Source: Dawidia cretensis
Lineage (GTDB): Bacteria; Bacteroidota; Bacteroidia; Cytophagales; Cyclobacteriaceae
Direction of reading: 5' to 3'
DNA length: 64,000 nucleotides
Assembly (NCBI RefSeq): GCF_018598175.1
Contig: NZ_JAHESE010000001.1
Coordinates: 372,001-436,000, forward strand
Shown: piece by piece, positions 63,994-64,000 of the stretch
How the letters are laid out: each line of letters starts with the position of its first letter
Numbering within the stretch: the first letter of the stretch is position 1
Notes under the pieces: model-generated
Database searches by the model: none
What the model was told of the DNA's origin: nothing
What the model saw: the letters and a program-made list of their open reading frames with translations, nothing else
Position numbers and translations under genes: made by a program

Positions 63994-64000
63994 ACACGTG

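Noticed and set aside
1-64000. CRISPR arrays, tRNA or rRNA genes and insertion sequences.
   Set aside because: I looked for regular short repeats, transposase motifs, cloverleaf-like ends and rRNA signatures and found none that I can support.

Overview
The window comes from a chromosome of a Bacteroidota bacterium, most likely a Cytophagales member with mid-range GC. Several things point there: the protein families (GldB, DUF6089, DUF6702, DUF3857 pairs, DUF2911, HupE/UreJ_2, exosortase N, paired OmpH/Skp proteins behind BamA, OmpA proteins with PD40 propellers), the rpsU-xerC-hpf gene order, and promoters of the Bacteroidota type (TTTG, about 19 bases, TAnnTTTG). I see no prophage, integrase island, insertion sequence, CRISPR array, rRNA or tRNA. 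Most of the window is chromosomal core; the less ordinary material lies mainly in 44-64 kb.

Layout. 1-4.2 kb: the rimP-nusA-infB operon (minus), with a consensus promoter and a leader hairpin. 4.3-9.2 kb: a five-gene minus-strand nucleotide-sugar operon (ugd, UDP-glucuronate decarboxylase, rfbB, rfbA, HD hydrolase). 9.3-12.3 kb: acyl-CoA dehydrogenase, then rpsU, xerC and hpf (plus). 12.3-22.5 kb: minus-strand genes for envelope assembly and housekeeping (gldB, tpiA, prmA, nadK, two DUF6089 barrels, uppS, bamA, two ompH). 22.5-28.5 kb: DUF6702, a HupE/UreJ-like metal permease and two tandem M1 metallopeptidases. 28.8-35.3 kb: M23 endopeptidase, a patatin with a surface-antigen-type barrel, and two adjacent OmpA-family proteins. 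35.3-40.2 kb: three transglutaminase-fold proteins, one of which has lost its catalytic Cys and His. 40.3-44.9 kb: radA, a UbiA prenyltransferase, an exported sugar-isomerase-like protein and a geranylgeranyl-reductase-like flavoprotein. 45-50 kb: an atypical receiver protein, a retropepsin/PDZ protein, a LOG-family hydrolase, DUF2911 and a divergent OmpA/PD40 protein. 50-54.5 kb: a HisA-like protein lacking a catalytic Asp next to purM, a membrane TPR protein and a DedA protein. 54.6-58.4 kb: a mutM relic, an amine-oxidase-like flavoprotein, and an ECF sigma / small lipoprotein / FecR-like anti-sigma locus. 58.5-64 kb: a DUF1905 protein, a hybrid protein joining a Clp-type AAA+ module to an FtsH-type M41 peptidase, a HAD phosphatase, and an exosortase N gene with a small membrane-protein partner.

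How the genes fit together. Much of the window serves the envelope: BamA with its OmpH/Skp chaperones, UppS supplying the lipid carrier, nucleotide sugars for polysaccharide, M23 and OmpA proteins contacting peptidoglycan, GldB for gliding, and exosortase N for protein sorting. The candidates I consider most novel are the Clp-AAA/M41 hybrid protease, the catalytically altered HisA homologue beside purM, and the ECF locus whose sigma factor ends in a hydrophobic segment and whose FecR-like partner has an unusual C-terminal domain. A pair of REP-like palindromic repeats 25 kb apart and a decayed mutM fragment are the clearest signs of genome remodelling.
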